Part shown: positions 33,199-43,102 of the stretch, piece after piece
Numbering within the stretch: the first letter of the stretch is position 1
Layout of the letters: each line of letters opens with the position of its first letter
Assembly: GCA_002344065.1 (NCBI GenBank)
Contig: DDTK01000010.1
Coordinates: 124,001-188,000 of the forward strand
Direction: 5' to 3'
Length of the DNA stretch: 64,000 nucleotides
DNA from: Flammeovirgaceae bacterium UBA2366
GTDB lineage: Bacteria; Bacteroidota; Bacteroidia; Cytophagales; Cyclobacteriaceae
Program-made: the position numbers and the translations under genes
The notes under the pieces: model-generated
What the model was told of the DNA's origin: nothing
Seen by the model: only the letters and a program-made list of their open reading frames with translations
Databases searched by the model: none

Positions 33199-36100
33199 GT
33201 GAACCCAACACTCAAATATCTCTTTTACAGTTGTTTCTTCTCGGCTTCAATTGCCTTTGGGCAGAGCGGAAAGAAGACAACCATTGTCCTGAACTTTCCG
33301 GACAGTGTAGGCTATGTCCTGGAGAACACACGCAGCACAGAGGGAATCGTGATTGGCAAGGCTTTCCCGCTCGCCTGGAATACCCTGGGGCTTGATCAGC
33401 AACAACGTATACAAAAGCAATTTTACCGTATGAAGCGAAAGGGCTATAAACTTCGCCCCAACTTTGTACAATACTTCGGTGCCCTGGTAAATGCTGTTAA
33501 TGTGGAGGGAGCCGATCCCCAAAAATTAAATGCTTTTCTCAACGTGGTCGATAAGGTGGTTGAAAATTATAAACCCGATAAAGCTCAGAAATTTCTTACC
33601 GCCTCCAATACTTTTTTTAAACATCATGCCTTGTTTTTTGATAAGACCTATCGTTTGTATGCGCGTGATGATGACTATGCATTTGAGTTTCTGGAATATA
33701 TTCCTCCTCCAATTGATACAACCACTCAGGCTCAGGATAATTATGATAATTGGAACGATTGGCCGGAAGAGGAGGAAATTATACCAATAGATACTACGCC
33801 TTATTGGATGACCCAACCACCACCTCCCCTGGTTGAAGGTGCTGTTATACGTTTTAACCGGGTAACACTGAATTTTGTAACCGCATACGATTCTGTTTCT
33901 TTTCGCAATACCAAAGGAGTTTTTTCACTTACCGATAATTTGTTTGTAGGCGAAGAAGGAAGATTTGATTGGTCGCCAGCAGGGCTCAATCCTGATGAGG
34001 TGTATGCCAACTTTAAAGAATACAGTTTTAATGTTCGCAAACCTGAACTGAAGTCGGATTTGGTAATGCTGAATTATACAGGCAAAACGCCAGGTTTTGT
34101 TGCCGGCAGGTTCGAATTCCGATCACAACCACGCAAAGATTCTGTTGCTTCATCCTATCCACGGTTTACTTCGTATGAATCGAACCTGGAGATTAAAGGC
34201 GTGGGAACAGAACGCATGAAATACACAGGTGGATTTTCACTGCACGGCCCGTTGGTTAAAAGCAGCAATGTAAACGGTGATCTGGCAACGCTGTTGGTTC
34301 TCGATAGCATTGGAAACACAAAGTTTAAGGCTCGTTCGAAGGAATTTTTGTTTAAAGATTCAACGGTTGCAGCCGATCGTTCAGTGTTTACCATCTTTCA
34401 GGACAACGATTCGATAAACCACCACGCTGTTCGCCTGCGCTACGATTACAGTAAAGAGAAAGTAGTCGTGCAGGGAGAAAAAGGCAATATGCGCAACACC
34501 CCGTTTACGGCAACTTTTTTCAACATGGATTTCTCAGCTAACATGATTCGCTGGGACCTGAAAACGGATAGCCTCGATATTTATGCGCAGATGGGTAGCG
34601 GTATGGCACCTATGGTTATTGAATCGGCAGATTATTATGATCCATTGGATTATGCCGCATTGAAGGGCATAGGTTTCAATTTTCATCCATTGGGTATTGT
34701 GGCGCGTTACTGCATCGAAAATAATACCCGCGAACTCCATACGGGTGATATTGCACAACGCTATGGAATAGATATTCTGGCCACACAAAAGGCCATAGAG
34801 TTTCTGGCGCAAAAAGGATTAGTAGAGTACTGGCCGCAAGGTGATTTAGTAATCGTAAAGGAGAAAGCGATAATCCAATACCTGGCCTCGAAAGGTGAAT
34901 CGGACTACGACAACCTGAAGATACATTCCGTAGCTGGTACTTACGCCACACTGGATTTACTTTCACCGAACAAGCCCAACGCAACCATAAATTTCACCGA
35001 TCGCAACATGGTTGTTCGTGGAGTGGAAGAGTTTAGCGTGAGTGACTCACTGAACGTAATAATTAAACCAGACAGCGCTGTTATTACCATACTGCAAAAC
35101 CGCGACATCAAGTTTAACGGCACCATCACAGCAGGTAACTTTGAAATCACCGGCAAAAGCTTCACACTCAAGTACGATAGCTTCTTCATTAACCTTACCC
35201 ACATCGACTCCATTAACTTTTTTGCGATGGAGCGAAACGCACAGGGCCAAATGATTCGCAAGAAAATCAACAACTCCATGGTAGGTGCCGATTCCCTGGC
35301 CGCTGCCGAGGGTGGGCTGGGTGATTTATCGAAATCATCGGGTACCTTGTTCATTAGCAGGCCGAATAATAAATCCGGAAGAATGCGCATTCCAAACTAT
35401 CCCAGGCTGGATGCTACAACGGGTGGTGTGATTTATTTTAACCGGCCAGAAGTGTTGAATGGTGTTTATGACCAATCCGTATTTTTTGCGATACCTCCAT
35501 TTAAATTGGATAGTTTGAACGATGCCGATCCGACAGCGATTAACTTCAAAGGCACTTTTGTTTCCAGTGGCATGTTTCCAAGTTTCAAGGAAAAGCTGCA
35601 TACCATGCCTGATAAGTCGCTTGGGTTTGAGCACATAGTTCCTAAAGGTGGCTATCAATTGTATAAGGGCGATGGTAAACTAAACGGTATAATCCGGCTG
35701 GACAATCGTGGCATACGATCAACCGGTGTGGTGAACTATTATGCAGCCACAGTGAGGTCCAATGATTTTGTATTCTATCCGGATTCTGTAGTGGCCAAAG
35801 GTGATCGCGCTATCGTTGAAGAAAAACAAATTGGATCAGTAACATTTCCACAGGCATCTTTTTCTGATTATCAAATGAAGTGGTTACCCAAGCAGGATCA
35901 GATGCGGCTGCGCAACACACGTTCTCCTTTTAATTTTTATGACTCCACCGCTCAGTTAACCGGTCAGGTTATTGTCTCTAAAAATGGCGTTTCAGGTTCG
36001 GGCCGGCTGGATACCCGCGGTACAGAAATTCGTTCCCGTGATATGACTTTTTCCGGAAAGGATTTCGGTGCACGTAATTCCAGGTTCAGGGCCAAATCGG

Positions 36101-37971
36101 CTGATCCAAATAAACCCCTTATTGACGGAACAGATGTACGGGTGCGATTTAACCTGGCACAGAACTATGCGGATATCAGTCCGGAGATTGCCGGAGAGGC
36201 TGCTATCGAGTTTCCGTACGCGCAGTTCAAAACCTCCATTCCCAACGCACGGTGGGATCTGACCACACAAAAAATCACCATGACAAAAGGTGAGAATGAG
36301 CCCATTGAAAATTCATATTTCTACACCACCCGAAAAGATCTTGATTCGTTAAGCTTTTATGCGGAGAAGGCAGAGTATGATCTAAAAACTCAGGAACTTA
36401 AAGTAAGCGGTATACCATACATTATCGTAGCGGATGCGAAGATCACTCCTGAAAACGGTCAGGTGCTTATTCTGGAAAATGCAAAAATAGGCACACTTAA
36501 AAATACCACCATAGTTATAGATACATTAAACGGTTATCACCGGTTAACCGATGGTGTGGTAGATGTTATCTCACGTAAAGAATTTTCAGGATATGCCACC
36601 TATCAGTATGTAAACTTTTTGAACGATACGTTTGCTATAAAAATGACCGACTTCCATCTCGAATCGGTTACTGAAGCACAGAGCACGAAGCGTATAGGAC
36701 TTGGCCGTAAGCAATCAACAGCCTCTTTACAAACCGTAGCAACAGGAGCAGTTGCTGAGCGCGACCATTTGGTATTGGGAGCCGGTATGTTTTACAAAGG
36801 CGACATGATTATGTACGCTACCAAACCAGCGCTTACCCTGAACGGAAGCATCAAGCTTGATATCAAGAAAATCAAAAACTACAACGCCTGGATTCGTTAT
36901 GAACAAACCGGTGATGAGACAGAAGTATTGATCAACTTTGACAATGCACTTACCGAGGATGGCCGCAGGGTTGGTGCAGGTCTTCACTTTGCTGCTGCCG
37001 ACAATAACTTATACATCTCTTTTTTGAATGAGAAACTGGACGATGATGATGACTTCTTCCTTCCGAGCGGCACACTGCATTATGATGTGGAAAGTAAGGA
37101 GTACCGTATTGAAGACCGGGAGAAAGCCGCGGGCAATAAATTATCAGGTAAAGTATTTGCCTATAATGACGAAACAGCAAGTGTTCGCTTTGAAGGTCCG
37201 ATAAATTTTTTCAGAGGGACAAAAGATTTTGATATAACCGCCAGCGCCATCGGGCAGGGCAATATGGAGAACAATGAGATTCGCATGAATAGCCTCGTGA
37301 TGGTAAACACCACAGCAGCGTCCACGGCATTTGATATCATGGCACGCGATCTTCAAAATGTAATTAAGAATGAAGGTGCTGAAGAGGGGCTGGGTGATCC
37401 TACTGAATTACTGTATAAAATCGCAGACATTGTTGGAGAGCGTACGGCCAAAGAATATGAAACCCGATCTGCTCAAGGTTATGTATCACTGGGTGCTATT
37501 GCACAAACGGCCAAACCACTAACCTTTGCCAATGTAAACTTTAAATGGTCGCCTAAACACAGGGCTTTTTACAGCGAAGGAAGTTTAGGACTTTCCAATA
37601 TCAATCGCCAGGATATTAACGGAGCCTTTGAAGGCTTCATGGAAATTAAAAAAGATGAAGACGGATTGCCTGTATTCAATGTGTTCTTTAAAGCTTCCCC
37701 AGACTCGTGGTACTTCTTTAGCTATGAAGATAATCGTCTGCTGATGTTCTCTTCCAATGAGGAGTTTAATACCACGGTTTACAAACGTACAAACTCAGGT
37801 AAGGCAAAAATCGGGGAAATGATTTTTGTTCCGGCTACGGAAGACGAAACCCTCGAATTTGTAAACCGTTTCCGTAACCAGTACTACGGTATTCAGGTAC
37901 CCTATAATTTAAGTGGCGGATCAGCCATTAAAAAGAAGCAGGAGAAGAAGGATGATGACGATGGGTTTTAA
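33199..37971 (+). CDS. very large exported beta-rich protein, function unknown
   Basis: 1590 residues from GTG 33199, which opens a good signal peptide (ending SIAFGQ). I do not recognise the family. Residues about 160-215 are acidic and Pro-rich (YIPPPIDTTT, WPEEEEIIPIDTT, QPPPPLVEG). Most of the rest is short amphipathic beta strands with repeating layouts such as GTITAGNFEITGKSFTLKYD and AEYDLKTQELKVSGIPYII, reminiscent of LptA/AsmA-type lipid-groove proteins or a beta-helix. Residues about 495-570 look quite different: HTGDIAQRYGIDILATQKAI plus FLAQKGLVEYW reads like a winged helix. The C-terminus ends in a charged tail (KKKQEKKDDDD). Probably periplasmic or outer membrane-associated. It stands alone after prmA. 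Confidence 0.75.
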   Translation: MNPTLKYLFYSCFFSASIAFGQSGKKTTIVLNFPDSVGYVLENTRSTEGIVIGKAFPLAWNTLGLDQQQRIQKQFYRMKRKGYKLRPNFVQYFGALVNAVNVEGADPQKLNAFLNVVDKVVENYKPDKAQKFLTASNTFFKHHALFFDKTYRLYARDDDYAFEFLEYIPPPIDTTTQAQDNYDNWNDWPEEEEIIPIDTTPYWMTQPPPPLVEGAVIRFNRVTLNFVTAYDSVSFRNTKGVFSLTDNLFVGEEGRFDWSPAGLNPDEVYANFKEYSFNVRKPELKSDLVMLNYTGKTPGFVAGRFEFRSQPRKDSVASSYPRFTSYESNLEIKGVGTERMKYTGGFSLHGPLVKSSNVNGDLATLLVLDSIGNTKFKARSKEFLFKDSTVAADRSVFTIFQDNDSINHHAVRLRYDYSKEKVVVQGEKGNMRNTPFTATFFNMDFSANMIRWDLKTDSLDIYAQMGSGMAPMVIESADYYDPLDYAALKGIGFNFHPLGIVARYCIENNTRELHTGDIAQRYGIDILATQKAIEFLAQKGLVEYWPQGDLVIVKEKAIIQYLASKGESDYDNLKIHSVAGTYATLDLLSPNKPNATINFTDRNMVVRGVEEFSVSDSLNVIIKPDSAVITILQNRDIKFNGTITAGNFEITGKSFTLKYDSFFINLTHIDSINFFAMERNAQGQMIRKKINNSMVGADSLAAAEGGLGDLSKSSGTLFISRPNNKSGRMRIPNYPRLDATTGGVIYFNRPEVLNGVYDQSVFFAIPPFKLDSLNDADPTAINFKGTFVSSGMFPSFKEKLHTMPDKSLGFEHIVPKGGYQLYKGDGKLNGIIRLDNRGIRSTGVVNYYAATVRSNDFVFYPDSVVAKGDRAIVEEKQIGSVTFPQASFSDYQMKWLPKQDQMRLRNTRSPFNFYDSTAQLTGQVIVSKNGVSGSGRLDTRGTEIRSRDMTFSGKDFGARNSRFRAKSADPNKPLIDGTDVRVRFNLAQNYADISPEIAGEAAIEFPYAQFKTSIPNARWDLTTQKITMTKGENEPIENSYFYTTRKDLDSLSFYAEKAEYDLKTQELKVSGIPYIIVADAKITPENGQVLILENAKIGTLKNTTIVIDTLNGYHRLTDGVVDVISRKEFSGYATYQYVNFLNDTFAIKMTDFHLESVTEAQSTKRIGLGRKQSTASLQTVATGAVAERDHLVLGAGMFYKGDMIMYATKPALTLNGSIKLDIKKIKNYNAWIRYEQTGDETEVLINFDNALTEDGRRVGAGLHFAAADNNLYISFLNEKLDDDDDFFLPSGTLHYDVESKEYRIEDREKAAGNKLSGKVFAYNDETASVRFEGPINFFRGTKDFDITASAIGQGNMENNEIRMNSLVMVNTTAASTAFDIMARDLQNVIKNEGAEEGLGDPTELLYKIADIVGERTAKEYETRSAQGYVSLGAIAQTAKPLTFANVNFKWSPKHRAFYSEGSLGLSNINRQDINGAFEGFMEIKKDEDGLPVFNVFFKASPDSWYFFSYEDNRLLMFSSNEEFNTTVYKRTNSGKAKIGEMIFVPATEDETLEFVNRFRNQYYGIQVPYNLSGGSAIKKKQEKKDDDDGF

Positions 37972-38055
37972 CCAAGGTGCACTGCGTAGATTAGTTTAGG
38001 AAATGGAATCCAGAGGAGTTCAGTACCTTAAGCAAAATGTATTTTATATCCACCT

Positions 38056-38361
38056 ATGTATATCATCATTTGGGAATACAAAATCCACCCCGTCCACAAA
38101 TCTCAGTTTTTGGAATACTATAAGCCCGATGGCCTGTGGACGAAGTTCTTTCGACAGGCTGAGAATTATATTTCTACTGATCTTCTCATGTCGGAAGCAA
38201 AAGAGCATACTTTCATAACGATTGATAAATGGGTATCCAAGGAATCTTATGAAACCTTTCTAAAGACACACGAAACCAAGTACCTTGAATTGGATTTGAT
38301 TTGCGAACGATTAACCTCAAGTGAGAAACAGATCGGAAAGTATTTCGCATTCGTAGAATAA
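38056..38361 (+). CDS. antibiotic-biosynthesis-monooxygenase-fold protein
   Basis: 101 residues (MYIIIWEYKIHPVHKSQFLE). The ferredoxin-like dimeric alpha/beta-barrel pattern is evident: strand, helix (FLEYYKPDGLWTKFFRQ), strands (TFITIDKWVSKESYETFL), helix. Such small proteins may act on quinones or haem, or have no enzymatic role. Cytoplasmic. It lies 31 bases before the M20 dipeptidase gene and may share its transcript. Confidence 0.65.
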   Translation: MYIIIWEYKIHPVHKSQFLEYYKPDGLWTKFFRQAENYISTDLLMSEAKEHTFITIDKWVSKESYETFLKTHETKYLELDLICERLTSSEKQIGKYFAFVE

Positions 38362-38391
38362 AAACTAATTTCACATATCTAAATAAATATC

Positions 38392-39753
38392 ATGGTTAAG
38401 CAATACATTGAATCCAATCAACAACGTTTTCTGGATGAACTTTTTGAACTGCTACGCATCCCATCGGTAAGTGCTGATAGTCGCCTGAAAGGTGATGTGC
38501 GCAAGGCCGCTGAGTTTTTGGTGAATAAATTTAAAGAGGCCGGAGTAGATACGGTTGAACTATGCGAAACAAAAGGTCACCCTATTGTTTTTGCTGAAAA
38601 GATTGTAAACCCTTCCTTACCTACTGTTTTGGTTTACGGCCATTACGATGTGCAGCCACCCGATCCGCTCGATTTATGGCATTCGCCACCATTTGAACCG
38701 GTCATTAAGGATGGAAAAATTTATGCCCGTGGCTCCTGTGACGATAAAGGACAGGTGTACATGCACGTGAAGGCTTTTGAGACCATGATGAAATTGAAGA
38801 CGCTTCCCTGTAACGTTAAGTTCATGGTAGAGGGCGAAGAGGAAGTGGGCTCCGATAACCTGGGAACTTTTGTTCGGGAAAATAAAAACAAACTGAAAGC
38901 AGACATTATCCTCGTGTCAGATACCGCTATTATTTCACTGGATCATCCATCTATAACCGCTGGCTTACGCGGATTGAGTTATATGGAAGTGGAGGTTACC
39001 GGACCTAACCGCGATTTACACTCGGGTGTTTATGGGGGAGCCGTGGCTAACCCGGTAAATGTTTTAAGCAAAATGATAGCCTCGCTGCACGATGAAAACG
39101 GTCGCGTTACCATTCCAGGCTTTTACGACAAAGTAGTTGAGTTAAGTGCTGCGGATCGCGAAGCGATTAATAAGGCACCATTTAGTTTAGATAATTACAA
39201 GAAGGAATTAGGCATTGATGATATACAGGGAGAAAAAGGTTATACGACATTAGAGCGTACCGGCATCCGCCCAACACTGGATGTGAATGGAATTTGGGGA
39301 GGCTATACCGGTGAAGGTGCAAAAACCGTGTTGCCATCAAAAGCGTTTGCAAAAATTTCAATGCGACTGGTGCCCAACCAAAGTAATGAAGAGATAACAG
39401 AATTATTTACAAAGCATTTCAATGCAATAGCACCGAAGTCTGTAAAGGTAAAAGTAACCGCACTGCATGGTGGTCAGCCTGCTGTTACACCAACCGACTC
39501 AGCAGCGTTCAAAGCAGCCAGTGCTGCTTTTCAGGAAGTGTGGGGTAAGAAACCCATACCAACACGCGATGGTGGAAGCATTCCTATTGTTGCTTTGTTT
39601 AAAGATGAACTGGGTTTAGATACCGTGCTGATGGGATTTGGTTTGGATTCAGACGCGATACATTCACCCAATGAACATTATGGGGTAAAGAATTTCTTGC
39701 TGGGCATCGAAACCATTGTTGCTTTCTATAATCATTATTCGAAGAGCAATTGA
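38392..39753 (+). CDS. M20 family dipeptidase
   Basis: 453 residues. First metal ligand H84 with D86 (YGHYDVQPPD), bridging D117 (ARGSCDDKGQ), catalytic/ligand Glu in VEGEEEVGSDN, and a late His in SDAIHSPNEHYG. A dimerisation insert follows (TGPNRDLHSGVYGG). This is the ArgE/DapE/CNDP-like dipeptidase group that hydrolyses dipeptides with two zinc ions. No signal peptide, so cytoplasmic: it may finish the peptides produced by the exported peptidases elsewhere in the window. Start ATG 38392 is preceded by an AT-rich leader. Confidence 0.93.
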   Translation: MVKQYIESNQQRFLDELFELLRIPSVSADSRLKGDVRKAAEFLVNKFKEAGVDTVELCETKGHPIVFAEKIVNPSLPTVLVYGHYDVQPPDPLDLWHSPPFEPVIKDGKIYARGSCDDKGQVYMHVKAFETMMKLKTLPCNVKFMVEGEEEVGSDNLGTFVRENKNKLKADIILVSDTAIISLDHPSITAGLRGLSYMEVEVTGPNRDLHSGVYGGAVANPVNVLSKMIASLHDENGRVTIPGFYDKVVELSAADREAINKAPFSLDNYKKELGIDDIQGEKGYTTLERTGIRPTLDVNGIWGGYTGEGAKTVLPSKAFAKISMRLVPNQSNEEITELFTKHFNAIAPKSVKVKVTALHGGQPAVTPTDSAAFKAASAAFQEVWGKKPIPTRDGGSIPIVALFKDELGLDTVLMGFGLDSDAIHSPNEHYGVKNFLLGIETIVAFYNHYSKSN

Positions 39754-39761
39754 TCACAGAA

Positions 39762-39885
39762 GCCATCTCAAAAATACAACCGTCATTGCGAGCTGCAGCG
39801 AAGCAATCCCAATTTCAACATAGAAAACGGGATTGCTTCGGTCGTTCCTCCCTCGCAATGACGTACTCTTTATTTTTGAAATGGC
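39762..39885. repeat. composite MITE-like element, copy 3
   Basis: 124 bp. Ends GCCATCTCAAAAATA (39762-39776) and TATTTTTGAAATGGC (39871-39885) pair with one mismatch. The core starts GTCATTGCGAG, ends CTCGCAATGAC and contains an inner GAAGCAATCCC/GGGATTGCTTC pair. Core and arms match copy 1 at 11383. Confidence 0.8.
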
Positions 39886-39932
39886 ACCTAGTAACATTAA
39901 GCCATTAAATAAATGGTTAACGTTACCAAAGC

Positions 39933-40595
39933 ATGAACTACACGCTACACATTTCTGCAAGCGCCATCAGCACCACGGTGCTGTTGGTGGTAATGTTTTC
40001 CATTTCGCTGATCACAGGGGTTAATCAACAGTATTTTGAAACGGTTGATTCCTACACCGCTTATCTTGATGCACTGCGCTCAGGTGATTCAGTGCTACGA
40101 GTACTATTAACCATTGATGGGTTGTTCATTGCATCGTATTGGCTTCTTGGAATTTTTTTAGTGCTTGCTTTATGGCGTGATGATCGTAGGTTTTTACTTG
40201 CCCTCTCAGTTGCTTGCATCTCTATAACAGCAATTTTGGATTTAATGGAGAACAGTGAATTCATCATGTTCATGGAATCACTGAAAAGTGAATTAGCGAT
40301 ACCTCCATCCGATATCCAAAAGGTAATGGTTATGGGTTTGGTAAAATGGGCCCTTGCCTACTTTGCATTTCTGTTTTTAGGTTTTGTTTTTCCTCTGACA
40401 ACGAAAACAGAACGGGCAGCGGCATTTATCATGAAGTTTGTGCTTTTGCCAATAGGGATTCTTGTTTTTACACTTCCCGCTTCTCCGGCATTGCTTTATG
40501 CTCATCTGGCCAGGTTCGTGTTGCTGGTTGTACTCTTGTTACTTATTGCCACAAGCGCCAGGAATTGGGGTAAAAATGTCGTCCGCTCGTCATAA
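39933..40595 (+). CDS. six-span membrane protein, unrecognised
   Basis: 220 residues with about six predicted spans (near residues 8-30, 59-83, 90-108, 132-150, 160-182, 190-208). Charged residues are few and lie in the loops. No motif I can name; it loosely resembles small DUF4386-type membrane proteins, but I would not assign that. It starts 47 bases after the composite repeat at 39762-39885 and is followed by the DsbD-like gene after 87 bases. Confidence 0.65.
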   Translation: MNYTLHISASAISTTVLLVVMFSISLITGVNQQYFETVDSYTAYLDALRSGDSVLRVLLTIDGLFIASYWLLGIFLVLALWRDDRRFLLALSVACISITAILDLMENSEFIMFMESLKSELAIPPSDIQKVMVMGLVKWALAYFAFLFLGFVFPLTTKTERAAAFIMKFVLLPIGILVFTLPASPALLYAHLARFVLLVVLLLLIATSARNWGKNVVRSS

Positions 40596-40682
40596 TTCTT
40601 TGCTTTTTCGTCTTAGCGCAACAATCAAACAACTATTTTGCGCCTCACTGTGTTATGCTACCATTCCTAAAAGGAAACTGTT

Positions 40683-42752
40683 ATGATTAAGTACATTCTT
40701 CCTGTTTTCTTCCTGTTTGCAACATCACTGTTATCAGCACAGATTCTCACGCCCGTACGGTGGACCTGGGAGACCTCTAAAACATCGGTAAAGACCGGTG
40801 AGCAGCTCGATCTTATTTTCAGAGTAACTACCGATAAGGACTGGTACGTTTATGCCAACGATTTTGATCCGGATTGCGGACCGTTATTAACTACCGTAAC
40901 CCTTACTCCGCATGCCAGCTTTGAACTTGTAGGAACGCTAAAAGCCATTAACCCAATTGATAAGCACGATGAAATTTTTGATTGTGATGTAAAAATATTC
41001 AAGGGCAAAGGTGAGTTCAGGCAAACCATTCGTGTGTTGAGTAAAGACCTGATAGTAGCCGGAGTATACGAAGGGCAGACCTGTACTGAGGTTGACGGTA
41101 AATGCATTCCGTTTGATGGAGAGTTTTCATTCACTGGCCTTACTGTAACGGGTGAACCAATTAAATCAAAAAAAGCAAGCGAGCCGAAGCAGGAGAAAAT
41201 TCAACAGGCCGAAGTAATTGAATCGCCAAAAGAAGAAGTACCGCCTGTTCGCTACGGTGCCGTGCAGGGCCCTATACTGGATAAATCGATTTTGGAAGGA
41301 GAACCAAGTTATGGTAACGAATCGTTTTGGGCGTTGCTGGTATTTGCTTTTCTGGCTGGCTTTGCCGCGTTGATTACACCCTGTGTATTTCCAATGGTTC
41401 CCATGACGGTTACTTTCTTTCTCAAAGACACACAGACAAAACGAGAGGGAATTAAGAAGGCATTAATTTTTGGAATATCCATAATCGTGCTGTACTCATC
41501 AGCCGGAACATTGTTTGCCATACTGCTGGGTCCTGAAGGACTAAATGCTATGGCTACCAACTGGGCACTTAATCTTTTTATATTTTTTGTATTTATAATT
41601 TTTGCGCTCTCCTTTTTCGGGTTGTTTGAAATTAATGCACCCTACAAACTTGTAAACAAGGTTGATCAACAAGCTGAAAAAGGAGGTTTGATCGGTGTAT
41701 TTTTTATGGCGTTTACGCTGGTACTGATATCGTTTAGTTGCACGGTTCCGATTGTAGGCAGTGTACTGGCGTTGTCGGCTGGTGGGGAGGTACTCAAGCC
41801 AATTTTAATGATGCTTTCGTATTCTATCGCCTTTGCATTACCCTTTACCTTCTTTGCTTTTTTTCCTGAGATGGTTAAAAGCTTGCCGAAATCGGGCGGC
41901 TGGCTTAACTCCGTTAAAGTAACGCTCGGTTTTTTGGAGTTGGCGCTTGCGCTTAAGTTTTTCAGCATTGCCGATCAGGCTTACCACTGGCGTTTACTCG
42001 ATCGCGATACAAACATTGCGCTATGGATTGTCATTTTTTCGTTATTGGGTTTCTACCTGTTGGGTAAGATTCGCATGCCGCACGATAGTTCGTTAGAAAA
42101 AATTTCAGTGCCACGATTACTATTGGCCACGGTTGTTTTTTCTTTTGTGATTTACCTGGTGCCGGGTTTATGGGGAGCACCGTTGAAAGCATTGGCCGGC
42201 TATCTTCCACCGCAGCACACGCATGATTTTGATTTGGTAGCAATGACCCGCAGTGTACGGAGTAATGAGATCTGTGACTTACCCAAGTATACGGACTTCC
42301 TGCACCTGCCGCATGGACTCAATGGCTATTTTGATTATGAGCAAGCGCTGGCTTGTGCACGTCAGCAGAATAAGCCATTGTTTATCGACTTCACCGGCCA
42401 TGGTTGTACGAATTGTCGTGAAATGGAGGCTGTAGTGTGGAGTGATCCGACTGTGTTGGACCGGTTGAAAAATGATTTCATAATTGTAGCCCTATATGTT
42501 GATGACAAAACACAGCTCCCGGAAGCAGAATGGTTTACATCAAGTTATGATGGAAAGGTGAAAAAGACCATCGGCAAAAAGAATGCAGATTTACAGATTG
42601 CTAATCTTGACAATAATGCACAACCGTTCTATGTGTTGGTTGGAACGGATGAGCGCGTGCTTGCCTGGCCCTATGATTACGATAAGAGTGTGGAAAATTT
42701 TGTACGCTTTCTTGAAAGTGGCAAGAAGAAATTTGAAGAACTGTATAAGTAG
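40683..42752 (+). CDS. dsbD: DsbD-like thiol:disulfide interchange protein
   Basis: 689 residues in the DsbD order. A signal peptide (ends SLLSAQ) and a periplasmic N-domain with Cys pair (CTEVDGKC) come first. About eight membrane spans follow, with the paired cysteines in LITPCVFPMVP and ISFSCTVPIVG. A C-terminal thioredoxin-like domain has C575-x-x-C578 (HGCTNCREME). It moves electrons from cytoplasmic thioredoxin across the membrane to periplasmic disulfides, serving protein folding or cytochrome maturation. The stop lies two bases from the convergent DUF3820 gene. Confidence 0.9.
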   Translation: MIKYILPVFFLFATSLLSAQILTPVRWTWETSKTSVKTGEQLDLIFRVTTDKDWYVYANDFDPDCGPLLTTVTLTPHASFELVGTLKAINPIDKHDEIFDCDVKIFKGKGEFRQTIRVLSKDLIVAGVYEGQTCTEVDGKCIPFDGEFSFTGLTVTGEPIKSKKASEPKQEKIQQAEVIESPKEEVPPVRYGAVQGPILDKSILEGEPSYGNESFWALLVFAFLAGFAALITPCVFPMVPMTVTFFLKDTQTKREGIKKALIFGISIIVLYSSAGTLFAILLGPEGLNAMATNWALNLFIFFVFIIFALSFFGLFEINAPYKLVNKVDQQAEKGGLIGVFFMAFTLVLISFSCTVPIVGSVLALSAGGEVLKPILMMLSYSIAFALPFTFFAFFPEMVKSLPKSGGWLNSVKVTLGFLELALALKFFSIADQAYHWRLLDRDTNIALWIVIFSLLGFYLLGKIRMPHDSSLEKISVPRLLLATVVFSFVIYLVPGLWGAPLKALAGYLPPQHTHDFDLVAMTRSVRSNEICDLPKYTDFLHLPHGLNGYFDYEQALACARQQNKPLFIDFTGHGCTNCREMEAVVWSDPTVLDRLKNDFIIVALYVDDKTQLPEAEWFTSSYDGKVKKTIGKKNADLQIANLDNNAQPFYVLVGTDERVLAWPYDYDKSVENFVRFLESGKKKFEELYK

Positions 42753-42754
42753 TT

Positions 42755-42976
42755 TTACTTCTGCGCAGAAGATTTTAAGGGCTGTAGTAAATATGCAAGA
42801 CCGTTAAGTTTAATCTCATAAAGGGTAGCCAGTAATTCTCCCAATTTGCCCTTCGGAAACCCCTTTCGATGGAACCACTCCACATAAAAATCAGGGAGGT
42901 CACACAGTACTGTGCCCTTGTATTTGCCAAAAGGCATCTTCATGGTTACAAGTTCGGTCAGTACATGTTTGTCCAT
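42755..42976 (-). CDS. DUF3820 family protein
   Basis: 73 residues. The KMPFGKYKGTVLCDLPDFYV stretch followed by WFHRKGFPKGKLG is the DUF3820 signature (putative quorum-sensing-regulated virulence factor family by name, function unproven). It is a small cytoplasmic protein, and MPFGKYKG-type motifs also occur in nuclease-associated domains. Convergent with the DsbD-like gene, two bases apart. Confidence 0.85.
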   Translation of the reverse strand: MDKHVLTELVTMKMPFGKYKGTVLCDLPDFYVEWFHRKGFPKGKLGELLATLYEIKLNGLAYLLQPLKSSAQK

Positions 42977-43102
42977 AGTTGATTAATGACTTTAAAATTG
43001 AACAAATTCGCAAATTCTGCTACATTTACCTGAGTAAGCACAGGTTATAAACCTGAATTTTTTAATCTTTAGGCCAATTTTTTAAACCGTATAACTGAAA
43101 CA

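Noticed and set aside
39754..39960. 68-codon minus-strand frame at the third composite repeat
   Set aside because: Nearly all of it is repeat sequence.
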